Assembly (NCBI GenBank): GCA_009886125.1 | Contig: VFJK01000119.1 | Location: 1 to 38,550 of the forward strand | From: Geobacter sp. | Lineage (GTDB): Bacteria > Desulfobacterota > Desulfuromonadia > Geobacterales > DSM-12255 | Direction: 5' to 3' | Length of the DNA stretch: 38,550 nucleotides | In this document: piece by piece, positions 18,658 through 26,388 of the stretch | How positions within the stretch are numbered: the stretch's first letter is position 1 | Layout: every line of letters begins with the position of its first letter | The notes under the pieces: model-generated | The model's input: the letters and a program-made list of their open reading frames with translations, nothing else | What the model was told of the DNA's origin: nothing | Databases searched by the model: none | Made by a program: the position numbers and the translations under genes

Positions 18658-21048
18658 TTACACCAACCCCTGAATAAAATTGAACGGTGAGCTGTCCGGA
18701 ATCTCCCGGCTCCCCGCATATGCAGAAAGAACCCTCTCATGCTCATTTTTTTCCAGACCGGAAAGATCAACGATAAATGAACTGCACCCCATTGACTGCA
18801 ACCTGTCCCGGTACTGTGTGATCGAGAATTTTCTGGTCGGCGTTATCTGCGTCAACCCGTCCCTTGACGTCACCCGATAGCCGTCACCTCTGTCAGACAG
18901 GAGCGGTGCATCGTTCTTCACCCCTTTGATGGAGATCTTTGACGTGATGGCAGGAACATCACTGAACAGGAGTATCCGGCACAGAAGCGGGATATCTGTA
19001 GCAAGCAGGGATGCCATATTCTCGGCATCGTCTTCGATATAGAGTGTAGAGCTGCTGACCCCCAGATCATGCCATTCGAGAAGTGCCTGACTGTTGAGGG
19101 AGAACAGTCGGTAGTCCGTTGCTATCTCGACCGGTCTGCCGCTGCTCTTCATAACGGCCTGAAGCATTCTGAAGTGAGAGATGTTTGCCGCTTCGAAGCG
19201 GGTAAACCCCCCTCCCACAAGCCATGAAAGGCATTCAGCATACCACTCGAGATCGGCTTCGGAGATAATGAAGGGAATACGCCAGAGGACCCTGTTCTCC
19301 CGCCCTTTGAGGCGCCGGCTTATCTGCGGCAGCTGATGGATATTTGCCCGGGAGAGCGGCAGCTCCACCGCATCCACCCCGTCCCGATGGAGAAGATGCA
19401 GGTCGGACCCTTTCTCGATCCTGACGATAAGCTCAGGGCGTCGCGAGGGAGCGGACGTCTTTTTCACGGGCAATGAATTCAGGGCGCTCTTTCTTCTCGA
19501 ATCCCTCTCTTTCCTGATCCTCGGAATGATCCGCTCTTCAACCTGCCGGTAGAACTCTTTACTGATCTCCTTCAATCTGGCCGGGGGGATCATGACTGAA
19601 GGGAATCCCTCTGCAGTGAGGCTGTTCAGGACAAACCCGGTATCGCCAGTTTTGGAAAACTGCCCGGATAAAACATCTACCATATCGCTGGTTCTGGAAG
19701 GCTCGACCTCTGGGAGCTGAAACGATACCGTCTCATTAATGCTACCGACTCCGGCTGAGATGACAAGCTGCTCATCCTGGAGTGAGATCCGGAGATCGCA
19801 GCCGAATCTGCCGCTCTTCACTGACTCGAGTCTCTTTAAGCAGGCATTTTCGCTCATGGTAAAAGCTGTCTCGGATGAGACTTTGAACAGTGCATCGCCG
19901 ACTGCCGCCTCGAACGGGGAGCTCACCGCGAGCCGTGAACGTTCCGGAGCCGACTTTACCTGACGGTTATCGAGAAATATCTCCCGTACCGTAAAACCCC
20001 TGCCGGCCATATCGCTTTTCGGCTGGATCCGGATCCGGTCGCCGATATGGAGGCGGTCACGGGTCTCGAAAAAGATCCGCCCCCCCTTGACTGACCTGAC
20101 TTCGCCGAGGAACCTTCCGGTCGCGCCTCTGAGCGAGGGAGTGGCGATGTCGGTTGGCGCGTGCGAATCCAGGAAACCCTTTGTCGGGACTCTCCCGAAT
20201 GAGAGCTTGATCAGCTCCCTGGCTTCTGCCAGTGCCTCTGTCAGGGTGGCCGGAGTAGCGTCCAGAACCTTGCGGTACGCCCCGACGATAGAGGCGACAT
20301 ACTCTGCCGACTTCATCCGCCCCTCTATCTTCAGTGATTCGACTCCGGCTGCCACCATTTGCGGGATAAGGTCTATACTTGAAAAGTCGTTGGTGGAAAA
20401 GTAGTACCCCTCCTTCCCCTTGTAACGGTACTGCCGGCGGCAGGGCTGGGCGCAGCGCCCGCGATTGCCGCTGTGCCCGCCCAGGAAAGAGGAGAAGTAG
20501 CACTGCCCTGAAAGAGAAAAACATAAAGCGCCATGGATAAAGCACTCTATGCCGATTGGACTCTTCGAGACAATACGACGGATTTCGTCAAGATGAAGTT
20601 CCCGCGCAAGGACGACTCTTTCAAAGCCCAGTTCAGCAAGCTGAAGGACCCCTGCACTGTTATGAACGGTCATCTGCGTGGATGCATGGAGCTTGATCCC
20701 CGGGAAGAACCGCCGGGCAAGGCGGGCGACAGCCATATCCTGGATGATGACCGCATCGACCTGCATCGCCTCAAGGCTGGACAGGGTATCTACCAGAAGC
20801 GGGAGTTCCGTCTCTTTCACCAGAGTGTTCAGGGTCACATAGAGTTTTCTGCCCTTCGAGTGAGCATATGCCGTCATCTTCTCCATCTGGTATAGAGAGA
20901 AGTTTTTTGCCTTCGCCCGAGCTGAAAAATCCTTCAGTCCGGCATAAACTCCATCTGCACCCTTCTCCATAGCTGCGAAAAAAGATTCAAGAGAGCCTGC
21001 CGGAGCAAGCAGCTCCGGTTTCATCGGTTTTGAAAGGCGAACGTTCAT
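18658..21048 (-). CDS. U32-family protein (RlhA-like tRNA/rRNA hydroxylation family), long form
   Basis: A 796-aa member of the peptidase U32 family. Well-studied members (RlhA, TrhP) act in RNA hydroxylation rather than proteolysis. The N-terminal half is typical: KPELLAPAGSLESFFAAMEKGADGVYAG, then FIHGALCFSLSGQCYFSS and RGRCAQPCRRQY with clustered Cys suitable for an Fe-S centre, and SLKIEGRMKSAEYVA. The middle and C-terminal parts resemble the extra collagenase/DUF3656-like domain of RlhA, but the protein is longer than E. coli RlhA (about 650 aa). It ends in a second, barrel-like region that lacks the Cys cluster. The start is ATG 21048 (MNVRLSK) or ATG 21024 (MKPELL); neither has a strong ribosome site. 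It is divergent from the kinase gene at 21179. Substrate unknown. Confidence 0.82.
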   Translation of the reverse strand: MNVRLSKPMKPELLAPAGSLESFFAAMEKGADGVYAGLKDFSARAKAKNFSLYQMEKMTAYAHSKGRKLYVTLNTLVKETELPLLVDTLSSLEAMQVDAVIIQDMAVARLARRFFPGIKLHASTQMTVHNSAGVLQLAELGFERVVLARELHLDEIRRIVSKSPIGIECFIHGALCFSLSGQCYFSSFLGGHSGNRGRCAQPCRRQYRYKGKEGYYFSTNDFSSIDLIPQMVAAGVESLKIEGRMKSAEYVASIVGAYRKVLDATPATLTEALAEARELIKLSFGRVPTKGFLDSHAPTDIATPSLRGATGRFLGEVRSVKGGRIFFETRDRLHIGDRIRIQPKSDMAGRGFTVREIFLDNRQVKSAPERSRLAVSSPFEAAVGDALFKVSSETAFTMSENACLKRLESVKSGRFGCDLRISLQDEQLVISAGVGSINETVSFQLPEVEPSRTSDMVDVLSGQFSKTGDTGFVLNSLTAEGFPSVMIPPARLKEISKEFYRQVEERIIPRIRKERDSRRKSALNSLPVKKTSAPSRRPELIVRIEKGSDLHLLHRDGVDAVELPLSRANIHQLPQISRRLKGRENRVLWRIPFIISEADLEWYAECLSWLVGGGFTRFEAANISHFRMLQAVMKSSGRPVEIATDYRLFSLNSQALLEWHDLGVSSSTLYIEDDAENMASLLATDIPLLCRILLFSDVPAITSKISIKGVKNDAPLLSDRGDGYRVTSRDGLTQITPTRKFSITQYRDRLQSMGCSSFIVDLSGLEKNEHERVLSAYAGSREIPDSSPFNFIQGLV

Positions 21049-21117
21049 ATCAGGCAGGTTATCTGAAAGATCTCCCCTGCGTCAAGCCGCATATCATATT
21101 TAATTATGCTCCTCTAC

Positions 21118-21146
21118 TTGTTGAATCGATGTTTTGTTGATAGAAT
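21118..21146 (+). promoter_or_regulatory. Candidate sigma-70 promoter of the REC-PAS-kinase gene
   Basis: TTGTTG (21118-21123), 17-bp spacer, TAGAAT (21141-21146). A start of transcription near 21153 leaves a short leader and supports ATG 21179, not the upstream TTG at 21134, as the translation start. Confidence 0.6.
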
Positions 21147-21178
21147 TGCTCAACCGGTTTCAGAAAAGGCTCCTATTC

Positions 21179-22636
21179 ATGTCTACTCCACTGAAAATAC
21201 TCATTGTAGAAGATTCGGAAGATGATCTCTTCCTGCTGCTGCACGAACTCCGCAAAAGCGGTTTCGCGCCCGAATACCTCTCCGTATGCACACCTCAAAC
21301 AATGAGCAGTGCTCTTCAAGACCGCGTCTGGGATGTTGTCACCTCGGATTACAATATGCCCGGATTCAGTGCCATGTCAGCTCTGGATATCCTCCAGAAA
21401 AGCGAACTGGACCTCCCGTTCATAGTCGTATCCGGGAAAATCGGTGAAGATCAGGCTGTTGCCGCCATGAAAGCCGGGGCCCACGATTATGTGATGAAAC
21501 AGAATCTCTCGAGACTCGGTCCTGCAATCGAACGGGAGCTCAGGGAATCTGATGAAAGGAAAAAACGGCGCGAGGCCGAAGTCGCTCTCAAAAGGCAGTT
21601 CAGCCAGTTCAGGACGATCTTCGACGCCATGAACGCTGTCATATATGTTGCTGACATGACTACCCATGAACTCCTCTACATGAACCGTTATGCGAAAGCT
21701 TTGTTCGGACAGAATTGGGAAGGAAAAGTCTGTTACACCGTTCTTCAAGGAGGGAAGAGCAAGCCCTGCGAATTCTGCACAAACCCCTATCTGGTAAAAG
21801 ACGGTGCTCCTCAGCCCGCAATTACAACTGAACATAAAAACAGCATAAACAACAGGTGGTACCAGTGGACTGACCGGGCGATCGAGTGGACTGACGGACG
21901 GCTGGTCAGGCTTCAGATCGCCGTCGATATCACCGAGATCAAGGAGATGGAGCGGATCAAGGATGAGTTGATCTCAGCGGTCAGTCATGAGATGCGGACC
22001 CCTCTGACCGCAATGCTCGGATTTACCGAATTCCTCCTTGAGAACGAGGTTGAGGCTGATAAACGGCAGGAGATCATTGAGACGATCCACAAAGAGACTG
22101 AACGTCTGAACGAGCTGATCGGGAATTTTCTCGACATGCAGAGACTCAAAGATGAATCCGTCTCTATAACTGAAAGTGTTCTGTCTGTTGAAGATATCCT
22201 GAATCAGAGTGCAAAACTCTTCACCTTCAATAAAGAGATGCAGCGTATAAAAGTTGAGTGCCAACCCGGACTGCCCCGGATAATAGGGGACCGTGAGAAG
22301 CTGCACCAGGTAATGCTGAACCTGCTTTCGAACGCCTGTAAATACTCGCCGCCCGGCACCATAATCACCATTGATGCAAAAGCGGGAGAAGGGGAGATCA
22401 TCTTCTCAGTGCAGGATGAAGGGATCGGTATCCCGGTGGATATGCGGGAGAAGGTCTTTGAAAAGTTCTACCGGATCGACAACTCGGACAGAAGAATGGC
22501 CGGAGGGACAGGACTCGGCCTTGCCCTGGTGAAAGACATTATATCGGCACATGGCGGGCGCGTCTGGATAGAGTCGAATGACCCTGTCGGCAGCAGGGTC
22601 ATGTTCACGATACCTACACGTTCGCCGGCTAGTTGA
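21179..22636 (+). CDS. Receiver-PAS-histidine kinase hybrid
   Basis: A 485-aa cytoplasmic signalling protein. The receiver domain (residues 1-125) has the acidic pair VEDSEDD and phospho-acceptor D57 in SDYNMPGF. A PAS domain (about 135-255) contains a Cys-rich stretch, VCYTVLQGGKSKPCEFC, near residues 180-197. The kinase core follows: H270 in VSHEMRTPLTAM, an N box (LLSNACKYSPPG), G1 (DEGIGIP), an F box (FEKFYRID) and G2 (GTGLGLALVK). No membrane segment is present. The start at 21179 is supported by AAAAGG 10-15 bp upstream and by the promoter at 21118. The 3' end overlaps the convergent gene at 22629 by 8 bp. The PAS Cys cluster is common in deltaproteobacterial sensors and may bind a metal or sense redox, which is inference. 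Confidence 0.88.
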   Translation: MSTPLKILIVEDSEDDLFLLLHELRKSGFAPEYLSVCTPQTMSSALQDRVWDVVTSDYNMPGFSAMSALDILQKSELDLPFIVVSGKIGEDQAVAAMKAGAHDYVMKQNLSRLGPAIERELRESDERKKRREAEVALKRQFSQFRTIFDAMNAVIYVADMTTHELLYMNRYAKALFGQNWEGKVCYTVLQGGKSKPCEFCTNPYLVKDGAPQPAITTEHKNSINNRWYQWTDRAIEWTDGRLVRLQIAVDITEIKEMERIKDELISAVSHEMRTPLTAMLGFTEFLLENEVEADKRQEIIETIHKETERLNELIGNFLDMQRLKDESVSITESVLSVEDILNQSAKLFTFNKEMQRIKVECQPGLPRIIGDREKLHQVMLNLLSNACKYSPPGTIITIDAKAGEGEIIFSVQDEGIGIPVDMREKVFEKFYRIDNSDRRMAGGTGLGLALVKDIISAHGGRVWIESNDPVGSRVMFTIPTRSPAS

Positions 22637-23108
22637 CTTTAACCGTTTTATGCTTGCGTGATTTTTTTGATTTTTTAGCCTCAGCCAATGAAAGGATTTC
22701 TGCCCTCGAGATTCGCCACTCTCCAAACTCCTTGCTCATCCTGAACGATTTTGTCTTGTACTCCATCTCTCCCGTGGCATCGAGACCTATTTTTGCCTTG
22801 ATCACCACGCTATTAGGAGACTTCAGCATTACCGAGACATCCTGCATCTTCTCCCAGCAGCAGGAGGGCTTGTGCCGGGCAGCAGACATCTTCCTTGAAA
22901 ATGATTCCTTTGTATCCTTCCCGCTGACGAGCGTCCGCTCATAAAGCTCGCCGTAATTTCCTTCGCGCCAGAGATCCAGAATCCGCTCAAACCCCTTGGT
23001 GACTTCGGCTTTTACTGCCTCTTCATCGGTAACGCCACGACCTCCCCATGAAGGTGAAGCCAGAATCATCGCCAGCAGAACAGCAAAAATGGTGGAATAA
23101 CGTTTCAT
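22629..23108 (-). CDS. Small exported protein of unknown function
   Basis: A 159-aa protein with a clear signal peptide (MKRYSTIFAVLLAMILASPSWG, cleavage likely after about residue 22). The mature part resembles a small alpha/beta fold of the NTF2-like kind (VTKGFERILDLWREGNYGELYERT, later MEYKTKSFRMSKEFGEWRIS), where the final Trp-containing strand is typical. It has two adjacent Cys (SCCWEK) in the middle and a basic C-terminal tail (KKSKKSRKHK). I do not recognise a named family. It lies 26 bp upstream-side of aroF's 3' end on the same strand, so it may be read through from aroF, and it overlaps the convergent kinase by 8 bp. Confidence 0.75.
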   Translation of the reverse strand: MKRYSTIFAVLLAMILASPSWGGRGVTDEEAVKAEVTKGFERILDLWREGNYGELYERTLVSGKDTKESFSRKMSAARHKPSCCWEKMQDVSVMLKSPNSVVIKAKIGLDATGEMEYKTKSFRMSKEFGEWRISRAEILSLAEAKKSKKSRKHKTVKVN

Positions 23109-23134
23109 AGTCCCTCCGAGAAGAGTTTTTGGAA

Positions 23135-24154
23135 TCAGATCGTCCTGTCTACCGCCTCTGCAACCCGGCGCATCTTCTCCATCAATAAAGCAAATTTGGC
23201 CGGTTTTAAAGATTGAGGACCGTCACTCGAAGCATGTTCCGGATCGGGATGGACTTCGATGATCAGCCCGTCAGCCCCTGCCGCTACCGCAGCAAGCGAC
23301 ATGGGTGAGACATAATGATGATTCCCGGTGGCATGAGAAGGGTCGATCACTATCGGCAGATGGGTCTTGCTTCTCAGTACGGGTATCGCTGAAAGGTCCA
23401 GTGTGTTTCTGGTGGCTGTCTCAAATGTCCGGATCCCCCGCTCGCAGAGGATCACCGACTGGTTACCTTCTGCCAGGATATACTCTGCGCTCATCAGCAG
23501 TTCCTGGATGGTCATAGCCATCCCTCGTTTCAAAAGGACCGGTTTCTTTAACTGGCCGACCTTTTTCAGAAGAGCAAAATTCTGCGAGTTCCGTGCTCCG
23601 ATCTGAAGGATATCTGCATACCCGGCAACAAGTTCTGCAGTTTCCGGGTTTATGACTTCGGTCACAATCGGGAGCCCGGTCAGGTCGCGAGCCTTGGCAA
23701 GAAGCTTGAGCCCCCCCTCTTCAAGTCCCTGGAAGGAGTAGGGAGAGGTCCTGGGCTTGAATGCTCCACCGCGAAGGATGTCTCCTCCTGCGCTTTTGAC
23801 TGCTTCAGCGCTCTCGATGATCTGTTTTTCGCTCTCAACCGAGCAGGGCCCGGCCATTATGATTATCTTCGAGCCGCCGATAGTGACAGTGTCACTTATC
23901 TTCACGAGGCTGGAATCCTTCATAACCTCTTTTGACGCGAGCTTGTATGGCTGCAGGATCGGCACGACGCTCTCGACTCCCTTCATCGACTCGATTTCCT
24001 GAAGAGCCAGCTTTCCACGCTCATCGCCGATAGCCCCGATCACATCACGGGTAGTGCCGTGAATCACATGGGGGTTATAGCCAAGTTCGCGTATCCGCTT
24101 CAGCACTTCATCCTTCTCCTTTTTCCCTGCGCCGGACTTCATAACGATGATCAT
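23135..24154 (-). CDS. aroF: 3-deoxy-7-phosphoheptulonate synthase (DAHP synthase), type I beta with regulatory domain
   Basis: A 339-aa enzyme that condenses phosphoenolpyruvate and erythrose-4-phosphate, the entry step to chorismate and aromatic amino acids. An N-terminal ferredoxin-like domain (residues 1 to about 70; [20 protein letters not shown]) is of the kind that binds aromatic end products in related enzymes. The barrel follows with [46 protein letters not shown] and the C-terminal [14 protein letters not shown] motif. A ribosome site (CGGGAGGATACAAAAG) precedes the ATG. Upstream on the same strand lie two terminator hairpins and a Phe/Tyr-rich leader peptide, which indicate attenuation by aromatic aminoacyl-tRNA supply in addition to allosteric control. 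Confidence 0.95.
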   Translation of the reverse strand: MIIVMKSGAGKKEKDEVLKRIRELGYNPHVIHGTTRDVIGAIGDERGKLALQEIESMKGVESVVPILQPYKLASKEVMKDSSLVKISDTVTIGGSKIIIMAGPCSVESEKQIIESAEAVKSAGGDILRGGAFKPRTSPYSFQGLEEGGLKLLAKARDLTGLPIVTEVINPETAELVAGYADILQIGARNSQNFALLKKVGQLKKPVLLKRGMAMTIQELLMSAEYILAEGNQSVILCERGIRTFETATRNTLDLSAIPVLRSKTHLPIVIDPSHATGNHHYVSPMSLAAVAAGADGLIIEVHPDPEHASSDGPQSLKPAKFALLMEKMRRVAEAVDRTI

Positions 24155-24186
24155 CTTTTGTATCCTCCCGAGTTTTCGAAAGCACG

Positions 24187-24221
24187 AAAAAGGGCCGGAG
24201 GAGTTACGCCCCAGGCCCTTT
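24187..24221 (-). terminator. Second terminator-like hairpin in the aroF leader
   Basis: On the minus strand AAAGGGCC (24221-24214) pairs with GGCCCTTT (24196-24189), with further G-C pairs inside and a following T run. It is 33 bases before the aroF start and would terminate any transcript that passes the first hairpin unless that is prevented. Confidence 0.7.
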
Positions 24222-24233
24222 CAGTATGCTGAC

Positions 24234-24270
24234 AAAAAAAGCCGGGGGTGTAGTTCTGTCCACCCTCGGC
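24234..24270 (-). terminator. Attenuator terminator in the aroF leader
   Basis: On the minus strand GCCGAGGGTG (24270-24261), a 10-base loop, CACCCCCGGC (24250-24241), then seven T. One pair is mismatched. The 5' arm with its preceding AAA (24273-24267) is complementary to CGGCTTT at 24346-24340 inside the leader-peptide coding region, a candidate antiterminator pairing. Confidence 0.75.
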
Positions 24271-24300
24271 TTTCGGTCTGTTTTCTGGTCAATGTTTCTC

Positions 24301-24387
24301 TCAGTACAAACCGGACTTCCGGGCAGACGGTCCAAAATAAAAGCCGCACCAAAAGTTGAAGGTTGTAAAGGTGTAGAAACTGGTCAT
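24301..24387 (-). CDS. aroF leader peptide (28 aa), Phe/Tyr-rich
   Basis: A 28-aa frame, start ATG 24387 (an in-frame ATG at 24393 would add two residues) and stop TGA 24303-24301. Phe is at positions 4, 7, 10, 12, 16 and 18, Tyr at 5, 17 and 28, Trp at 13: ten aromatic residues of 28. It is followed by a Rho-independent terminator about 30 bases after the stop. The gene it precedes makes the first intermediate of aromatic amino acids. This is the classical layout of a translation-controlled attenuator (pheL/trpL type): ribosome stalling on Phe or Tyr codons would free CGGCTTT (24346-24340) to pair with the terminator's 5' arm. No Shine-Dalgarno is visible, and the promoter -10 region lies about 11 bases before the ATG, so the leader may be translated almost without a 5' untranslated region. 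Confidence 0.82.
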   Translation of the reverse strand: MTSFYTFTTFNFWCGFYFGPSARKSGLY

Positions 24388-24397
24388 TGACATGTGA

Positions 24398-24429
24398 GTT
24401 ATATGGCAGAAGCAGCGAGCAGCTGTCAA
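24398..24429 (-). promoter_or_regulatory. Candidate promoter of aroF leader
   Basis: A perfect -35 TTGACA at 24429-24424 on the minus strand. The -10 is ambiguous: CATATA at an 18-bp spacing or TATAAC at 20 bp (24403-24398). Either puts the transcript start close to the leader-peptide ATG. Confidence 0.6.
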
Positions 24430-24444
24430 GCGAAAAGTTGCTGT

Positions 24445-24473
24445 TTGCTTCAATCTCGAAAGCGGCATATAAT
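24445..24473 (+). promoter_or_regulatory. Sigma-70 promoter of ysxC
   Basis: TTGCTT (24445-24450), 17-bp spacer, consensus TATAAT (24468-24473). It is divergent from the aroF leader promoter, the two -35 boxes being only about 15 bp apart. It rules out translation starts of ysxC upstream of about 24480. Confidence 0.8.
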
Positions 24474-24495
24474 GACTCCCGGAGACAGACTATAT

Positions 24496-25077
24496 ATGCA
24501 TGTTAAATCAACCCTGTTCATAAAAAGCGCTACGAAACCGCAACAGTACCCCGAAGGGGATCTTCCCGAGATCGCCTTTGCGGGGAGGTCGAATGTCGGC
24601 AAATCATCCCTGATCAACGCCCTGGTGAACCGCAAGAATCTCGTCAGGACCAGTTCCACTCCCGGCCGCACCCAGTTGATAAATTTTTTCGATGTGAACG
24701 GCACCTTTACCCTGGTCGATCTGCCCGGCTACGGCTTCGCCAAGGTCCCGCTCGAAGTGAAGAAGCAGTGGGGACCGATGATCGAGAAATACCTCTCGCA
24801 TCGGACGAATCTCCGTGGCGTCGTCCTCATCATCGATATCAGAAGGATCCCCAAAGAAGAGGACCTCCAGTTACTGAACTGGCTGAGGACGTTCAACATC
24901 CCCCCTATCCTTGTTGTGACAAAGTGCGACAAAGTCTCCAAAAACGAACGCGAACGTCAGTTGAACCTTATCGCGAAAGAGCTTGAAGTCGAAAAAGCGG
25001 CTTTGAACCCTTTTTCAGCACTCTCCCGGGAAGGGCTGGAAAACATCTGGTCAGCCATTGAACCTGTCCTGGAGTGA
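24496..25077 (+). CDS. ysxC: Ribosome biogenesis GTP-binding protein YsxC/EngB
   Basis: A 193-aa essential-type GTPase of the TrmE-Era-EngA-YihA class that assists assembly of the large ribosomal subunit. G1 is [11 protein letters not shown]2 lies in [16 protein letters not shown]3 is [11 protein letters not shown]4 is TKCDK and G5 is FSALSREG. The open frame extends farther upstream to 24394, but the TATAAT box at 24468 lies inside that extension, so the start is ATG 24496 ([20 protein letters not shown]), with GGAG 11 bp upstream. Length is then normal for the family. A small CCGGAT/ATCCGG hairpin (25102-25120) follows the stop. Confidence 0.95.
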   Translation: MHVKSTLFIKSATKPQQYPEGDLPEIAFAGRSNVGKSSLINALVNRKNLVRTSSTPGRTQLINFFDVNGTFTLVDLPGYGFAKVPLEVKKQWGPMIEKYLSHRTNLRGVVLIIDIRRIPKEEDLQLLNWLRTFNIPPILVVTKCDKVSKNERERQLNLIAKELEVEKAALNPFSALSREGLENIWSAIEPVLE

Positions 25078-25134
25078 CGCCGCAGAGCCTCCCCTAAACT
25101 GCCGGATGCGAGCAATCCGGGGCTTAATTAAACC

Positions 25135-25163
25135 TTGATTTATACTGCCGTAATTGTTAGAAT
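25135..25163 (+). promoter_or_regulatory. Sigma-70 promoter of 6S RNA
   Basis: TTGATT (25135-25140), 17-bp spacer, TAGAAT (25158-25163). Predicted start near 25170, just ahead of the long terminal stem of the RNA. Confidence 0.8.
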
Positions 25164-25169
25164 CAACTT

Positions 25170-25364
25170 AAAGAAGTAATTGCTCTCTGTCATGATCGTG
25201 TGACTGCAAAACCCTGGCGGAATATTTTATAACCAGGGGGGCTTTTTCAGCCGTGGTGTGCTGCCCTCAGTACGCGGGAACTGCCTGAAGCGGCTTCCAG
25301 TCCCCCACCTCATAGGAACTCGCCCAGAGGTCCTTCGAGTCCACGGCATGATGGAGAGTTTGAG
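25170..25364 (+). ncRNA. ssrS: 6S RNA
   Basis: An RNA of about 190 nt that mimics an open promoter and binds sigma-70 RNA polymerase in stationary phase. It is identified by fold, not by sequence search. The terminal stem is 25183-25194 with 25347-25358 (12 pairs, two wobble), continued by 25197-25200 with 25342-25345 and 25202-25205 with 25338-25341. The closing stem is CCT-GGCG (25213-25219) with CGCC...AGG (25321-25330). A large central bubble follows (left 25221-25235, right 25307-25320). The apical arm is GGGGGGCT (25236-25243) with AGTCCCCC (25299-25306), then AGCCG/CGGCT (25249-25253, 25291-25295) and an inner hairpin. This long rod with a central bubble flanked by G-C pairs is the 6S architecture. 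It has its own promoter and terminator. It is distinguished from tmRNA and SRP RNA by lack of their motifs. Confidence 0.82.
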
Positions 25365-25397
25365 AAAAAGGGGCTGACGATGTCAGTCCCTTTTTTT
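25365..25397 (+). terminator. Terminator of 6S RNA
   Basis: GGGGCTGAC (25370-25378, one G-T pair), loop GAT, GTCAGTCCC (25382-25390), then seven T (25391-25397), preceded by an A run. Confidence 0.9.
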
Positions 25398-25442
25398 ATT
25401 GCGTCAATTCTCAAAAAATCCTTTCCAAACCCCTCTCAAACA

Positions 25443-25470
25443 TTGATTATTTGCAGTTTTTTGCTATAGT
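25443..25470 (+). promoter_or_regulatory. Candidate sigma-70 promoter of the arg cluster
   Basis: TTGATT (25443-25448), 16-bp spacer, TATAGT (25465-25470), 42 bp upstream of argB. I see no convincing arginine-repressor box around it. Confidence 0.6.
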
Positions 25471-25511
25471 TGTTCACTTTCCGGTCATATTCCAGTATCT
25501 GAGGTAATACC

Positions 25512-26387
25512 ATGCAGCAGTTTATCGACAAAGCCAACACGCTGATGGAAGCGCTGCCCTACATCAGAAGATTCTCCGGCAAGACGATCGTCATCAAATA
25601 CGGCGGCCACGCCATGGCGGATGAAACGCTGAAAGAGTCGTTCGCACTTGACATAATCCTCCTCCGTTCACTCGGCATAAACGTGGTGGTCGTCCATGGT
25701 GGCGGTCCACAGATAAACGAGACCCTGAAGCGCTACGGCATCGTCTCCGAGTTCGTCCGCGGCATGAGGGTCACTGATGAGGCGACCATGGCAGTCGTCG
25801 AGATGGTATTGACCGGACAGGTCAACCAGGAGGTCGTCGGCTATCTGAACCAGCATGGCGGCAGGGCAGTCGGGCTTTCCGGCAAAGACGGCAACCTCCT
25901 CCTCTGTGAAAAGATGCTGCAGGAGATAAAAAACGATGACGGGACGGTTGAACTGGTCGATATCGGCTTTGTCGGTAACGTGGTCAAGGTGAACCAGGAG
26001 TTGATCCAGACCCTTGAGCACGGCAAGTTCCTGCCGGTCATCGCCCCGGTCGGGGTCGGCGTCAATGGCGAAAGCTACAATATCAATGCCGATCTGGTCG
26101 CCGGCAAAGTAGCAGGGGCCCTCAAGGCCGAAAAACTGATGCTCCTGACCGATGTTTCCGGCGTCAAAGGGAAGGATGGAGAGCTCATCAGCAGTATTTC
26201 GCTCGCCACAGTTTCCGCTCTCATCGATGACGGCACCATCTCCGGCGGGATGATCCCGAAGGTGGAATGCTGCGTCGATGCCCTGAAAGAAGGGGCAAAG
26301 AAAGCCCACATCGTCGACGGTCGCGTGAAACACGCGGTCCTGCTCGAAATTTTTACCGATGTCGGCGTCGGCACGGAGATAGCCTGA
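25512..26387 (+). CDS. argB: Acetylglutamate kinase
   Basis: A 291-aa kinase for the second step of arginine synthesis: N-acetylglutamate to its gamma-phosphate. The glycine loops are [12 protein letters not shown] and [16 protein letters not shown], followed by [13 protein letters not shown] and [16 protein letters not shown], and by the C-terminal [27 protein letters not shown] block. The N-terminal helix ([21 protein letters not shown]) is of the kind found in arginine-sensitive hexameric enzymes, so feedback inhibition by arginine is likely by family knowledge. ATG 25512 has TGAGG about 8 bp upstream. It is the first gene of argB-argD-argF-argG-argH, but 378 bp with elements B and C separate it from argD. 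Confidence 0.97.
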   Translation: MQQFIDKANTLMEALPYIRRFSGKTIVIKYGGHAMADETLKESFALDIILLRSLGINVVVVHGGGPQINETLKRYGIVSEFVRGMRVTDEATMAVVEMVLTGQVNQEVVGYLNQHGGRAVGLSGKDGNLLLCEKMLQEIKNDDGTVELVDIGFVGNVVKVNQELIQTLEHGKFLPVIAPVGVGVNGESYNINADLVAGKVAGALKAEKLMLLTDVSGVKGKDGELISSISLATVSALIDDGTISGGMIPKVECCVDALKEGAKKAHIVDGRVKHAVLLEIFTDVGVGTEIA

Positions 26388-26388
26388 C

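Noticed and set aside
24234-24280. T-box riboswitch before aroF
   Set aside because: GAGGGTGGAC superficially resembles the T-box sequence, but the ACCGCG part and specifier stem are missing, and the aromatic-rich leader peptide explains the arrangement.
25170-25364. SRP RNA or tmRNA in place of 6S RNA
   Set aside because: The GGUCCGGAAGGAAGCAG-type SRP core and a tmRNA tag frame with a tRNA-like end are absent, while the central-bubble rod fits 6S.
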